DNA of 64,000 nucleotides, from NCBI GenBank assembly GCA_030531005.1, contig JAUMTW010000001.1, positions 265,227 to 329,226 on the forward strand, in the 5' to 3' direction. The position numbers were made by a program, and so were the translations under genes. Shown here one piece after another: positions 53,377 to 62,383 of the stretch (position 1 is the stretch's first letter; every line of letters starts with the position of its first letter). Under the pieces are notes generated by a model. The model did not search any database. It saw only the letters and a program-made list of their open reading frames with translations, and was not told the origin of the DNA. Source of the stretch: Corynebacterium sp. GTDB taxonomy: Bacteria; Actinomycetota; Actinomycetes; Mycobacteriales; Mycobacteriaceae.

Positions 53377-55550
53377 AACTGTGCGCTCATTGCAGGCACG
53401 TGAAGCGCTAAAGAGCTATCAAAACCATGACTTGCAGCATTGTCACTTGTAACAATGCTGGTAGCTAGGGCATTACCTGCACCTGCAAAATCGGCGACAT
53501 CGGAGTTGAAAACCAAATTCCATTCACCTTGTGGAACACCAATGCGGTAATCCAATTGAGAAGAGCCGCCGAAATTGAAGATACAAAGAACAAGCTCTCC
53601 CTTGGAGGATTTCCGTAAAAACGCCAGAATATTGTTTTCCCGATCATCACCGATGATCCATTGGAAGCCCGCCGGGTCGCTGTCGAGATCGTAGAATGCC
53701 GCATGCTCTTTATAGAGACCATTGAGCTTTCGTACCTCAGCCTGCAATCCGCGGTGGAATTCACCTTCCCAACCTTCTAAGCTATCCCACTCGAGAGAGC
53801 TGGCCTCGTTCCATTCGGATACCTGTCCAAATTCTTGGCCTTGGAAGAGTAATTTTTTGCCGGGGTGGGCGTACATGTAGCTCAAGACAGTGCGCAAACC
53901 AGCGGCCTTGTTCCATGCATCACCAGGCATGCGTTGCCATAATGAGCCCTTGCCGTGGACAACTTCATCATGTGAGTAAGGCAGGATGTAGCGCTCACTG
54001 TATGCGTAGACCATTGAGAAAGTGATTTTGTCATGATGGTAATTCCGGTTAATTGGATCTTCAGAGAAATACTCGAGGCCGTCGTTCATCCAACCCATAT
54101 TCCACTTGAAGTCGAAGCCAAGACCATTGTGCTCGGTTGGTGCAGTCACGCCTGGCCATGAAGTCGATTCCTCGGCAATAGTCAGAACCCCGGGGTGTGT
54201 TTTGTGGACTGTTGAGTTCATTTCTTGAAGGAATTGAACTGCTTCAAGGTGTTCACGTCCGCCAAACTCGTTCGGTAACCATTCGCCTTCATTGCGCGAG
54301 TAGTCCAGATACAGCATGGAAGCTACCGCATCGACGCGCAAACCATCGACATGAAATTCCTCCAGCCAGTACAAGGCATTCGCGACAAGGAAGTTACGCA
54401 CTTCGTTGCGGCCGAAGTTGAACACATATGTGCCCCAATCTTTTTGCTCTCCACGACGCCAGTCTGGGTGCTCGTACAAAGCAGTGCCATCGAAGCGGGC
54501 TAAAGCGAACTCATCCTTGGGGAAGTGCGCAGGAACCCAGTCGACAATAACACCAATGCCACGTTGGTGGAATGCATCGATCAAGCGGCGCAGGGCGTTC
54601 GGAGAGCCCCACCGCGCACTCGGAGCGTAATAACCAGTTACCTGGTACCCCCATGAGCCGCCAAAGGGGTGCTCAGCCACAGGCAGGAATTCAACGTGGG
54701 TATAGCCCAGGTCTGCGACGTAGTCGACCAACTTTTCTTCAAGGCCACTGTAGCCAAGATCTTGGATCCAGGATCCTAAGTGGACCTCATAGATACTTAC
54801 AGGGCTTTCAACGTAGTTGGTCTCATCACGATGAACGACCCATGCAGCATCGTTCCACTTGTAATCATTTTCTGCAACGATCGAAGCGGTCGCTGGAGGA
54901 GCCTCAGTTGCACGGGCCATAGGGTCGGCCTTATCGATGCGAGTGCCCTCCTTGGTTTGCACCGCAAATTTGTAAACAGTGCCTGCCTCGATACCTGGGA
55001 TAAAGACTTCCCAAACACCAGTGGCCCCAAGGGAACGCATTGGGTACTGATTCGGGTTCCAACCGCAGAATTCACCGATCACGGCAACTCCAGCCGCATT
55101 CGGTGCCCATACAGCGAATGCAGTGCCGCGAACTTCTCCAAGGGAGGTTTCATAGGTACGGACATTCGCACCTAGAACCGTCCACAATCGCTCATGGCGT
55201 CCCTCGCGGATCAAGTGCAGGTCAAGTTCTCCTAGAGTCGGCAGGAAATGGTACGCATCTGCCTGTACTTCGGAAAACTCACCCCAGTGGGTTTCGAGTC
55301 GGTAATCTTCGAAGTCCTTGGCTTTGACGACAGCGATGAAGAAGTCGTCACCGGCGGGCTGCATCGCTATACGGTTTTCACCTGCAACGACGTAGACAGC
55401 ATCAGCTCCAAGTTTTCGAGTGCGGATAACCGCATTGTGGTTATCCAACATGTGCCGCCCGTAAATGCCGTGTGGGTTATAGTGGCGGCAGTATTGCAGT
55501 AGTTCGCGATCTTCGGGTGTGATACGCGCTGCATCGAATTCGTTGCTCAT
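53358..55550 (-). CDS. glgB: 1,4-alpha-glucan branching enzyme
   Basis: GH13 enzyme making alpha-1,6 branches in glycogen-like glucan; 730 residues. The N-terminal CBM48-type modules precede the catalytic barrel. Catalytic regions are DGLRVDAVASMLYLDYSR (nucleophile Asp, near residue 400), IAEESTSWPGV (acid/base Glu, near 458) and YSHDEVVHGKGSLW (transition-state Asp, near 525). ATG 55550 (MSNEFDAARITPE) is preferred to a TTG five codons upstream. It lies 22 bases after glgE on the minus strand, so the pair forms an operon. Its stop overlaps the end of the convergent HNH gene. Confidence 0.95.
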   Translation of the reverse strand: MSNEFDAARITPEDRELLQYCRHYNPHGIYGRHMLDNHNAVIRTRKLGADAVYVVAGENRIAMQPAGDDFFIAVVKAKDFEDYRLETHWGEFSEVQADAYHFLPTLGELDLHLIREGRHERLWTVLGANVRTYETSLGEVRGTAFAVWAPNAAGVAVIGEFCGWNPNQYPMRSLGATGVWEVFIPGIEAGTVYKFAVQTKEGTRIDKADPMARATEAPPATASIVAENDYKWNDAAWVVHRDETNYVESPVSIYEVHLGSWIQDLGYSGLEEKLVDYVADLGYTHVEFLPVAEHPFGGSWGYQVTGYYAPSARWGSPNALRRLIDAFHQRGIGVIVDWVPAHFPKDEFALARFDGTALYEHPDWRRGEQKDWGTYVFNFGRNEVRNFLVANALYWLEEFHVDGLRVDAVASMLYLDYSRNEGEWLPNEFGGREHLEAVQFLQEMNSTVHKTHPGVLTIAEESTSWPGVTAPTEHNGLGFDFKWNMGWMNDGLEYFSEDPINRNYHHDKITFSMVYAYSERYILPYSHDEVVHGKGSLWQRMPGDAWNKAAGLRTVLSYMYAHPGKKLLFQGQEFGQVSEWNEASSLEWDSLEGWEGEFHRGLQAEVRKLNGLYKEHAAFYDLDSDPAGFQWIIGDDRENNILAFLRKSSKGELVLCIFNFGGSSQLDYRIGVPQGEWNLVFNSDVADFAGAGNALATSIVTSDNAASHGFDSSLALHVPAMSAQFYTLRA

Positions 55551-55572
55551 GTCTTTTTCTTTCAAGGAGAGG

Positions 55573-57588
55573 CTAGTTTAAGTATTCCGAAGTGTGACGC
55601 CAAGTTAGCTGTTCACGTAGTTCTTCGGGCACTTGAGGCAGCTCGAGGATATGCGCGACATCTGCATTTGGGTCCAGCCGTACGAAGTTGTGCTTGCCCC
55701 AAGTAAATTCCTTACCTGTCACTAGATCGTGAACCTCGAAGCCTTCACCCTCTGTTAAGCCAAGTCGCTTAAGTTCGAGAGTGACCGTCGCTTCTTGAGC
55801 ATGCGCAGGATCAAGGTTGATCACTACAAGTACGGCGTCTCCAGAGATCGGGCACACTTTGCTGTAAGCCAAGATTGAATCGTTATTGGTCTTATGGAAA
55901 TCCAATATGCGCTGTTGCTGCAAGGCTGGGTGAGTGCGTCGTATACGATTCAAGTGCGCGATATAAGGCTCCAAGGAATTATTTTCTTCAAGGGCCTTTT
56001 CGAAGTCACGAGGCCGAAGCTGATACTTCTCGGAATCCAAATATTCTTCAGAACCGATTGCAACCGCCTGGTGTTCATAGAGCTCATAGCCTGAGTACAC
56101 GCCCCACAATGGTGCCATAGTTGATGCCAGCGTTGCGCGGATTGCAAACATAGCACGGCCACCATATTGTAATGATTCATGCAGAATGTCCGGAGTGTTC
56201 ACGAAGAGGTTCGGACGGTAGACATCAGCGTATTTGCTAATTTCTTCGCCGAATTCCGTAAGTTCTTCCTTGGTTGTCTTCCACGTGAAGTACGAATAGG
56301 ACTGTGAGAACCCAGCCTTCGCAAGGCCGTACAGGCGCGCTGGGCGGGTGAAAGCTTCCGCAAGGAAGATGATCTCTGGATGGACGTCATGTACGCGCTT
56401 GATTACCCAGGCCCAGAAATTTGCAGGCTTCGTGTGAGGATTATCGACACGGAAAACGGTCACGCCCAAATCGATCCAATGCAGGATAACTCGTAAGACT
56501 TCTGCGTATATGCCACGAGGATTCTGATCGAAATTCAGAGGATAGATATCTTGATACTTCTTGGGAGGATTCTCTGCGTAGGCAATAGTCCCATCAGGCA
56601 ATGTCGTAAAGAAGTCTTGGTGCAAAGATGCCCAAGGGTGATCCGGTGCAGTTTGAAGTGCGAGGTCGAGTGCAACCTCAAGGCCAAGCGCGCGGGCATC
56701 TTCTACAAGGGCAGCGAAGTCTTTCAAGGTGCCGAGTTCTGGGTGGGTGGCGTCATGTCCTCCATCCTTGGATCCGATAGCCCAAGGTGACCCAACGTCG
56801 CCCTCATGAGCGACCAAGGTGTTGTTCTTGCCCTTCCGGTTGATTTCCCCGATGGGGTGAATCGGTGGGAGGTACACAGTGTCAAAGCCCATTGCGGCGA
56901 TGCGGGGGAGCGCGTCTGCTGTGGTGCTGAAAGTACCGTGCACAGGTTTGCCGTTTTCATCCCAGCCGCCGGTGGAACGAGGAAAGAGTTCATACCAAGA
57001 ATTGAAACGAGCTCCAGCACGTTCGGCGTTGATATTGTGCAGTGGGGTTCGAGTTAGTAACTCTCGAACGGGGCGCTGATAGAGGATCTCTTCAAGTTCT
57101 TCGCTCAGCGCAGTAGTTACCCGTTCTTCAAGGGAGGCGTCGCTGCGCAGTTCAATAATTGCCTTCTTGAAGAACTTTCGGTGATCTCCCTTGAAGGAGC
57201 GTTGTGCCTTCGTTAACAGGCGCGCGCCGACCTCGAGATCATTGGCTAGCTCTTCGGCAGATTGTCCGGCAGCAAGCTTGGCCCGCACTGCATGGGACCA
57301 AGTTGCATACGGATCTGACCAAGCATCAATGCGGAAATTCCACGTGCCAGGTTCGTCGATCAAGATAGTGGCAAAGCGGCGATCTGGATCTTCCGGATCA
57401 GCCTCCATGAGCTTCTTCGAGACCTTGCCCGAAGGGCTGGTTATATTCAGTGTTGCGTTGATGGCATCGTGGCCTTCCCGCCATACGAGTGCGCTGACTG
57501 GAATCAATTCTCCAACACTTGCTTTTGCAGCGGTGTGGCCATTGGAAATGTTGGGGCGGATATCTTCGATTGCGAGTCTGCCGACCAT
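55573..57588 (-). CDS. glgE: Alpha-1,4-glucan:maltose-1-phosphate maltosyltransferase
   Basis: GH13 enzyme that adds maltosyl units from maltose 1-phosphate to alpha-glucan, the GlgE pathway of actinobacteria. Barrel motifs are DTVYLPPIHPIGEINRKG (near residue 240), VTVFRVDNPHTKPANFW (nucleophile Asp, near 390), FLAEAFTRPARLYG (Glu, near 418) and NTPDILHESLQYGG (near 485). I chose ATG 57588 (MVGRLAIEDIRPN) because GGGAG lies 6-7 bases upstream; the frame opens 14 codons earlier. 671 residues is typical. Genes for maltose-1-phosphate supply (treS, pep2, glgC/glgM) are not in the window. Confidence 0.94.
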   Translation of the reverse strand: MVGRLAIEDIRPNISNGHTAAKASVGELIPVSALVWREGHDAINATLNITSPSGKVSKKLMEADPEDPDRRFATILIDEPGTWNFRIDAWSDPYATWSHAVRAKLAAGQSAEELANDLEVGARLLTKAQRSFKGDHRKFFKKAIIELRSDASLEERVTTALSEELEEILYQRPVRELLTRTPLHNINAERAGARFNSWYELFPRSTGGWDENGKPVHGTFSTTADALPRIAAMGFDTVYLPPIHPIGEINRKGKNNTLVAHEGDVGSPWAIGSKDGGHDATHPELGTLKDFAALVEDARALGLEVALDLALQTAPDHPWASLHQDFFTTLPDGTIAYAENPPKKYQDIYPLNFDQNPRGIYAEVLRVILHWIDLGVTVFRVDNPHTKPANFWAWVIKRVHDVHPEIIFLAEAFTRPARLYGLAKAGFSQSYSYFTWKTTKEELTEFGEEISKYADVYRPNLFVNTPDILHESLQYGGRAMFAIRATLASTMAPLWGVYSGYELYEHQAVAIGSEEYLDSEKYQLRPRDFEKALEENNSLEPYIAHLNRIRRTHPALQQQRILDFHKTNNDSILAYSKVCPISGDAVLVVINLDPAHAQEATVTLELKRLGLTEGEGFEVHDLVTGKEFTWGKHNFVRLDPNADVAHILELPQVPEELREQLTWRHTSEYLN

Positions 57589-57701
57589 AGGAATCTCCCA
57601 TGCATGTGAAAGCAATAATTCTTTCCCCAAGGTTAGTTTATTCCAGCAACTTTTTCTGTGTTCCGCTACCGTTCACCATAAAAATCAGGAATGATGGGGG
57701 T

Positions 57702-58556
57702 ATGCAAACTTCGCCACAGACCCAAGAATTCATTCCGCACGAGGATGCCCTGTTATCGGCAAATAAGGTCGAGTTGCGCCACGGTGGCCGTACCCTTGTA
57801 GGCCCATTGACGTGGGAAGTTCTGCCTGGAGAGCGCTGGATCGTCTTCGGTCCAAATGGAGCAGGTAAAACATCTCTTATGCGTTTAGCTGCTGCAGAAG
57901 AATTTCCTTCAAGGGGGGAGCTCCAAATTTTGGGAGAAACCCTCGGAAAAGTCGATCTGCGCGATCTTCGTGCTGCAATCGGCTTGAGCTCTGCTGCTTT
58001 AGCGCACCGCATTCCGGGGGAAGAGAAGGTCGCCAACTTGGTTATCTCCGCGGGCTATGCGATTTTGGGGCGCTGGCGCGAAGAATACGATGACTTTGAT
58101 GAACAGCGTGCCCTTGACCTCTTGGAGCAGGTTGGAGCCTTGCATCTGTATGACCGTACTTGGGGTACGTTGAGCGAAGGCGAGCGCAAGCGCGTCCTTG
58201 TAGCCCGTGCATTGATGGTCGACCCAGAGCTATTGTTATTGGATGAGCCAGCAGCTGGTATGGATCTTGGCGGTCGTGAGGATCTGGTGGCCTATCTTGC
58301 GGAATTAGCTGCTGATGAGGATTCGCCAGCGTTAGTTCTCGTGACCCACCACTTGGAGGAAATTCCTCCAGGGTTCACCCATGCGTTGCTTCTTAGCGAC
58401 AGTGAAGTGGTGGCTCAAGGTCCAATAGGCGAAGTGGTTACAAGTCAGAATATCTCTAAGGCATTCGGGCAAGACATTGAAGTGTCGGTGGTTGGCGATC
58501 GTTACTTTGCGCGTCGCGCCGGCGGTAGCTTAAGTCGTGGTTCTCACCGTGCATAA
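57702..58556 (+). CDS. ABC transporter ATP-binding protein
   Basis: A stand-alone ABC ATPase of 284 residues. Walker A is FGPNGAGKTSLMRLAA (near residue 51), the signature LSEGERKRVLVARAL (near 152), and Walker B LLLLDEPAAGMDLGGRED (near 173), followed by the H-loop LVTHHLEEIPPGF. The frame is open from 57600, but ATG 57702 begins the protein more plausibly (MQTSPQTQEFIPHED). No permease or binding-protein gene lies nearby, so the substrate is unknown. It resembles single-domain ATPases of the ModF/iron-uptake group. It is divergent from glgE, with about 110 bases between them. Confidence 0.88.
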   Translation: MQTSPQTQEFIPHEDALLSANKVELRHGGRTLVGPLTWEVLPGERWIVFGPNGAGKTSLMRLAAAEEFPSRGELQILGETLGKVDLRDLRAAIGLSSAALAHRIPGEEKVANLVISAGYAILGRWREEYDDFDEQRALDLLEQVGALHLYDRTWGTLSEGERKRVLVARALMVDPELLLLDEPAAGMDLGGREDLVAYLAELAADEDSPALVLVTHHLEEIPPGFTHALLLSDSEVVAQGPIGEVVTSQNISKAFGQDIEVSVVGDRYFARRAGGSLSRGSHRA

Positions 58557-58591
58557 TCTCTTCAAGGGTGGAGAGGTATAGTGGTGTTTTG

Positions 58592-59404
58592 ATGGTTGAA
58601 CAGCACGAAACCCCTTCATCCGAGCACTACCGCGGCCACGACGGAGCCAAACTCGCCGTCACTGTACTCATGGTCCGCGATTCGGTCGATGGCATTGAAG
58701 TCTACGTACAAGAACGCGCTTCAAGTATGCCGACGTTCCCCAACGTGACAGTCTTTCCGGGCGGTGGGGTAGATCCACGTGATTTCGAGGTCGGCGATGC
58801 CGATCCCACCGCTCGGCTGGGGTTGATGCGCTGGGCGCGGGTACTTGGTACTAATCGCAATGTAGCCCGAGCCCTCTTATGCGCCACAGTGCGTGAGCTC
58901 TTCGAAGAGACTGGTACTTTGCTCGCCACCTTTGAAGATGGCTCTCCAGTTATGGATGGTCAAGCTTTCCACGATCAGCGTCTTTCCTTGGAGAGTCACG
59001 AAGAATCTTTGTCGGAAGTTTTTGAGTCCAATGGTTTATTGTTGCGCACCGATCTGCTGCGTCCGTTTGCCCGCTGGGTAAGCCCTAAGACTGACGAGCA
59101 CCGTTTCGACGTGTACTCCTTCCTTGCGGTTGCTCCATTGGGGCAGCAGCCGGACAGTAATACGTCGGAAGCTACTTCAAGTGGTTGGTTCGCCCCGCAA
59201 ATCATTTTGGATGGGTGGAAGGCTGGCCTTGTGGAGCTCGTGCTACCAACCTGGGCCCAGCTTGTGACACTGAGTAAGTTCCGTTTTGTGGAAGATCTTC
59301 TTAATTATTCCCGTCGCGCCGACATGAACCCGATTATGAATGTGAGTCCCACAGATTCCCGTTACGCTGCTTATTTCGAACACGATTACTTGCGTAGGTT
59401 CTAA
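58592..59404 (+). CDS. NUDIX hydrolase
   Basis: A 270-residue NUDIX-fold protein. The N-terminal part (KLAVTVLMVRDSVDGIEVYV) and PNVTVFPGGGVDPRDFE hold the start of the fold. The catalytic helix is in RALLCATVRELFEETGTLL, with the REL-FEETG pattern of the NUDIX box. The insertion between the glycines and the helix is longer than in small MutT proteins, as in the group formerly linked to CoA or fatty-acyl-CoA pyrophosphatases. TATAGT (58577-58582) lies 9 bases before the ATG and no ribosome site is present. The methyltransferase-like gene starts immediately after its stop. Confidence 0.85.
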   Translation: MVEQHETPSSEHYRGHDGAKLAVTVLMVRDSVDGIEVYVQERASSMPTFPNVTVFPGGGVDPRDFEVGDADPTARLGLMRWARVLGTNRNVARALLCATVRELFEETGTLLATFEDGSPVMDGQAFHDQRLSLESHEESLSEVFESNGLLLRTDLLRPFARWVSPKTDEHRFDVYSFLAVAPLGQQPDSNTSEATSSGWFAPQIILDGWKAGLVELVLPTWAQLVTLSKFRFVEDLLNYSRRADMNPIMNVSPTDSRYAAYFEHDYLRRF

Positions 59405-60568
59405 ATGTATTCACCGGCTGAGCTTGATTTCATTATCACCAACCGGCAGCTGGTTGAGGACGTCATTGCAGAGCGAATGTCCCAGGGCCCTTTGACGAAG
59501 GTTAGCCAACTTGCCGATGCCAAATTCTTCCGCGATTCCCTTCAAGGGGAGGATGCTGCCCGTGCGGTCCTGGAGCTAGCCACGGCTCGTGCAAACGCTG
59601 CGGACAAATTCCCTATAGGTTGGCTCATGGATCACGATTCTGCCCAGCAAGCTACCTCAAATCAGGTAATTGCGCAGCGAGGTGTGCGCATTGCTCACGC
59701 TTTTCCACAAGGGGTGGTACACGATGTAACGTGCTCGATCGGAACTGAGTCGGCCTTAATGGGGGATGGTCTGCGTTATATAGGTTCAGATATCGATCAG
59801 CAACGCTTGCGCATGGCCCGTGAAAATAACCCAGATGCCGCATGGTTTCGTGGTGATGCCACGACGATGACCAGCAATGCAGATGTCATCATCGCAGATC
59901 CTGCTCGCCGTTCTCAAGGGCGGCGTATTGCTCGGCCGGAAGATCTCATACCGCCACTTCCAGTTCTTCTTGATCTGTACAAGGGGCGACCTATGGCGAT
60001 CAAGTGTGCGCCCGGACTTGACTTCTCAGAATGGGATGGTGTTGTTAGCGTCGTCAGTGTGCGTGGTGGGGTGAAAGAAGCTTGCTTGTACACTCCAGAA
60101 TTTTCCTTTCAAGGGGAGAGTCGTGAAGCTTGTGTCATTAGAGCGGATGGCGTCGATATCGTTACCGATGCCATTGAGGCGTCCGTGCCTGCCGCCGAGC
60201 CTGGCCGGTTCATTTTGGATCCAGATGGGGCGATTGTTCGCGCCGGTTTGGTACAACATTTTGCAGCGCGTGAGGGATTGTGGATGCTTGATCCTCAGAT
60301 CGCCTTTTTGACTGGCGAACGTATCCCGACAGGGTATAGCGGCTTTGAATTTATTCAGACTTGTTCGCTGAAGAAATTGCGCCCTACCTTGAAGGAATTA
60401 GATGCTGGATCCGCCGAAATTCTGGTACGCGGTGTTGATGTTGATCCGGATAAGCTGCGGAAAACCCTCAAGTTGCGGGGTAAGCGAGCAATGACCGTAG
60501 TGTGTACTCGCATTGGACGTCAAGGCATCGCGCTGATCTGTGGTTCGCGTCAATGGTCTGGGGACTAG
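59405..60568 (+). CDS. SAM-dependent methyltransferase with THUMP-like C-terminus
   Basis: A 387-residue protein. The N-terminal 90 residues are helical. A class I methyltransferase core follows: VVHDVTCSIGTESALMGDG (SAM site, near residue 103), YIGSDIDQQRLRMAREN (near 125) and VIIADPARRSQGRRI (near 161). The C-terminal 70 residues (LKELDAGSAEILVRGVDVD, then GKRAMTVVCTRIG) match the THUMP-like domain appended to this actinobacterial family. RNA methylation is a reasonable guess; no substrate is established. ATG 59405 directly abuts the TAA of the NUDIX gene, so the two are coupled. Confidence 0.82.
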   Translation: MYSPAELDFIITNRQLVEDVIAERMSQGPLTKVSQLADAKFFRDSLQGEDAARAVLELATARANAADKFPIGWLMDHDSAQQATSNQVIAQRGVRIAHAFPQGVVHDVTCSIGTESALMGDGLRYIGSDIDQQRLRMARENNPDAAWFRGDATTMTSNADVIIADPARRSQGRRIARPEDLIPPLPVLLDLYKGRPMAIKCAPGLDFSEWDGVVSVVSVRGGVKEACLYTPEFSFQGESREACVIRADGVDIVTDAIEASVPAAEPGRFILDPDGAIVRAGLVQHFAAREGLWMLDPQIAFLTGERIPTGYSGFEFIQTCSLKKLRPTLKELDAGSAEILVRGVDVDPDKLRKTLKLRGKRAMTVVCTRIGRQGIALICGSRQWSGD

Positions 60569-60634
60569 CCCGGGTGGGTATAGCTGGCTACAATTGCCCC
60601 TGTTAAGAATTCCAAAGAAAGGTGAGAACAGCCG

Positions 60635-61429
60635 ATGCCCGCAATTGTGGTTTTGGTAAAGAGTGTTCCCGATACCTGGTCGACGAAATCCCTTGAAGAG
60701 GATTTTACCTTGGATCGGGTGAACGTGGATTCGGTGATCGACGAGGTGAATGAATTCGCTGTTGAACAAGCTTTGCGTTTGCGTGAAAATAATTCTGATG
60801 CAGGCTTCAGAGTCATCGCTTTGAGCGCTGCCCGTGATGGTAGCGATGAGGCTTTGCGCAAGGCATTGGCTATGGGGGCTGATGAGGCCGTTCAACTCGC
60901 AGATGAAAGCCTCGCTGGCTCCGATGTGCTCGGCACTACTTGGGCGCTACACAATGCGCTAAACGTTATTGCGGCTGAAGACGCAATTTCCTTGATCATC
61001 GCCGGCGCTGCAGCTTCTGATGGTGCCATGGGAGCGCTTCCAGGTATTTTGGCAGAGTATCGCCAAGTTCCTGCGCTAACTCATTTGAAGGAAATTTCCC
61101 TTCAAGGGGAGAAGGTTCAAGGGGTGCGCGAGACCCAGCGCGGTGACTACGAAGTTTCTGCTGCGCTCCCTGCGATTGCCTCGATCACGGACAAAGCCGA
61201 TAAGCCACGTTTCCCGAACTTTAAGGGCATTATGGCCGCGAAAAAGGCTGAGATTCGAAAGCTGGATCTTGCAGCCGTTGGCGTGGCTCCGGAGCAGGTT
61301 GGTCTGGCTCATTCCGCGACCGCTGTGACCGCTGCAAATGAGCGTTCTGCGCGTGCTGCCGGTGAAATTGTGCACCAGGATGGTGCGCAGGCCGCTGCCA
61401 CCATCGTTGAATTCGTGAAGGGAGCCTAA
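60635..61429 (+). CDS. etfB: Electron transfer flavoprotein subunit beta
   Basis: A 264-residue small subunit of ETF, which takes electrons from acyl-CoA and related dehydrogenases and passes them to the quinone pool through ETF dehydrogenase. The start MPAIVVLVKSVPDTWSTKSL, the block RKALAMGADEAVQLADESL (near 75) and the C-terminal EIRKLDLAAVGVAPEQVG match EtfB. It binds AMP and part of the FAD site. AAAGGTGAG precedes the ATG. etfA starts 3 bases after its stop. The upstream methyltransferase gene is separated by 66 bases. Confidence 0.95.
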   Translation: MPAIVVLVKSVPDTWSTKSLEEDFTLDRVNVDSVIDEVNEFAVEQALRLRENNSDAGFRVIALSAARDGSDEALRKALAMGADEAVQLADESLAGSDVLGTTWALHNALNVIAAEDAISLIIAGAAASDGAMGALPGILAEYRQVPALTHLKEISLQGEKVQGVRETQRGDYEVSAALPAIASITDKADKPRFPNFKGIMAAKKAEIRKLDLAAVGVAPEQVGLAHSATAVTAANERSARAAGEIVHQDGAQAAATIVEFVKGA

Positions 61430-61432
61430 TCC

Positions 61433-62383
61433 ATGGCACATGCATATGTTTTAGTGGAGCACACTGCCGGCGAGCTGCTTCCAGTCACCAGTGAGCTCAT
61501 TGCGGCCGCCCGCAATCTTGGCGTGGTGAATGCCGTTGTTGTTGGCACTACCGAGCAGACTGAATCTCTTCAAGGGAAATTGGGTGATCTGGGTGCTGAA
61601 AACGTAATCCTGGCCCAAACTGCTGATGCGGATGCCCGTCTGATCCTGCCCCAGGTTGATGCTTTGATTTTGGCAGCTTCGGCTGAGCCTGGTCCTATAG
61701 TGATTGCTGCTGGCGCTTCGGGCAACGAGATTGCGGGTCGTGCCGCTGCGCGCTTGGCCTCTGGTGTGCTTTGCGATGTTGTTGGTTTGAATGCTGATCG
61801 TACTGCTCGTCAGTCTATTTTTGGTGACTCCATTGAGGTTGCTGCCGCTGTTGGTGGCGCTTGCCCGGTGTACACTATCCGACCAGGAGCGATTGCTGCA
61901 GAGGCTGTAACTGCTGCCGGTACTGTTACTCGTACCTTTGAACTTCCTGCGGCTAGTGTGAAGGATGTCTCTGTTGATAACTTCACTCCAGCTGAGGTCA
62001 GTGCCCGCCCACCACTGGCAACCGCAAAGATCGTGGTGTGTGCAGGTCGTGGCGTTGGTTCTGCCGAGGCTATGCAAGAGCTGGTGGAGCCGCTTGCTGA
62101 TGCCTTGGGGGCTGCTGTTGGGGTTACTCGCGATATCGTCGACTTGGGCTGGTACCCACCGCAGTATCAGGTGGGACAGACTGGCGTGACCGTGTCCCCA
62201 GATCTGTACATTGGCCTGGGTATTTCCGGCGCTATTCAACACACCGCAGGTATGCAGACTGCAAAGCGAATTGTTGTGGTCAACAATGATGAAGATGCTG
62301 CTTTCTTCCAGATTGCTGATCTGGGCATCGTAGGGGATGTAAGTACTGTGGTTCCAGAGTTAATTGCTAAACTGAACAGCTAA
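61433..62383 (+). CDS. etfA: Electron transfer flavoprotein subunit alpha
   Basis: FAD-binding large subunit of ETF, 316 residues. The C-terminal FAD domain is clear: VCAGRGVGSAEAMQELVEPL (near residue 204), VGVTRDIVDLGWYPPQYQVG, VTVSPDLYIGLGISGAIQHT and IVVVNNDEDAAFFQIADLG. The N-terminal domain pairs with EtfB. The last base of its TAA is the first base of the next gene's ATG (TAATG), so cysteine desulfurase is translationally coupled, a conserved actinobacterial arrangement. Confidence 0.96.
   Translation: MAHAYVLVEHTAGELLPVTSELIAAARNLGVVNAVVVGTTEQTESLQGKLGDLGAENVILAQTADADARLILPQVDALILAASAEPGPIVIAAGASGNEIAGRAAARLASGVLCDVVGLNADRTARQSIFGDSIEVAAAVGGACPVYTIRPGAIAAEAVTAAGTVTRTFELPAASVKDVSVDNFTPAEVSARPPLATAKIVVCAGRGVGSAEAMQELVEPLADALGAAVGVTRDIVDLGWYPPQYQVGQTGVTVSPDLYIGLGISGAIQHTAGMQTAKRIVVVNNDEDAAFFQIADLGIVGDVSTVVPELIAKLNS

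Noticed and set aside
61451..62242. 263-codon minus-strand frame antisense to etfA
   Set aside because: Composition is Ser/Asn/Arg-rich nonsense typical of antisense frames, and etfA is certain.
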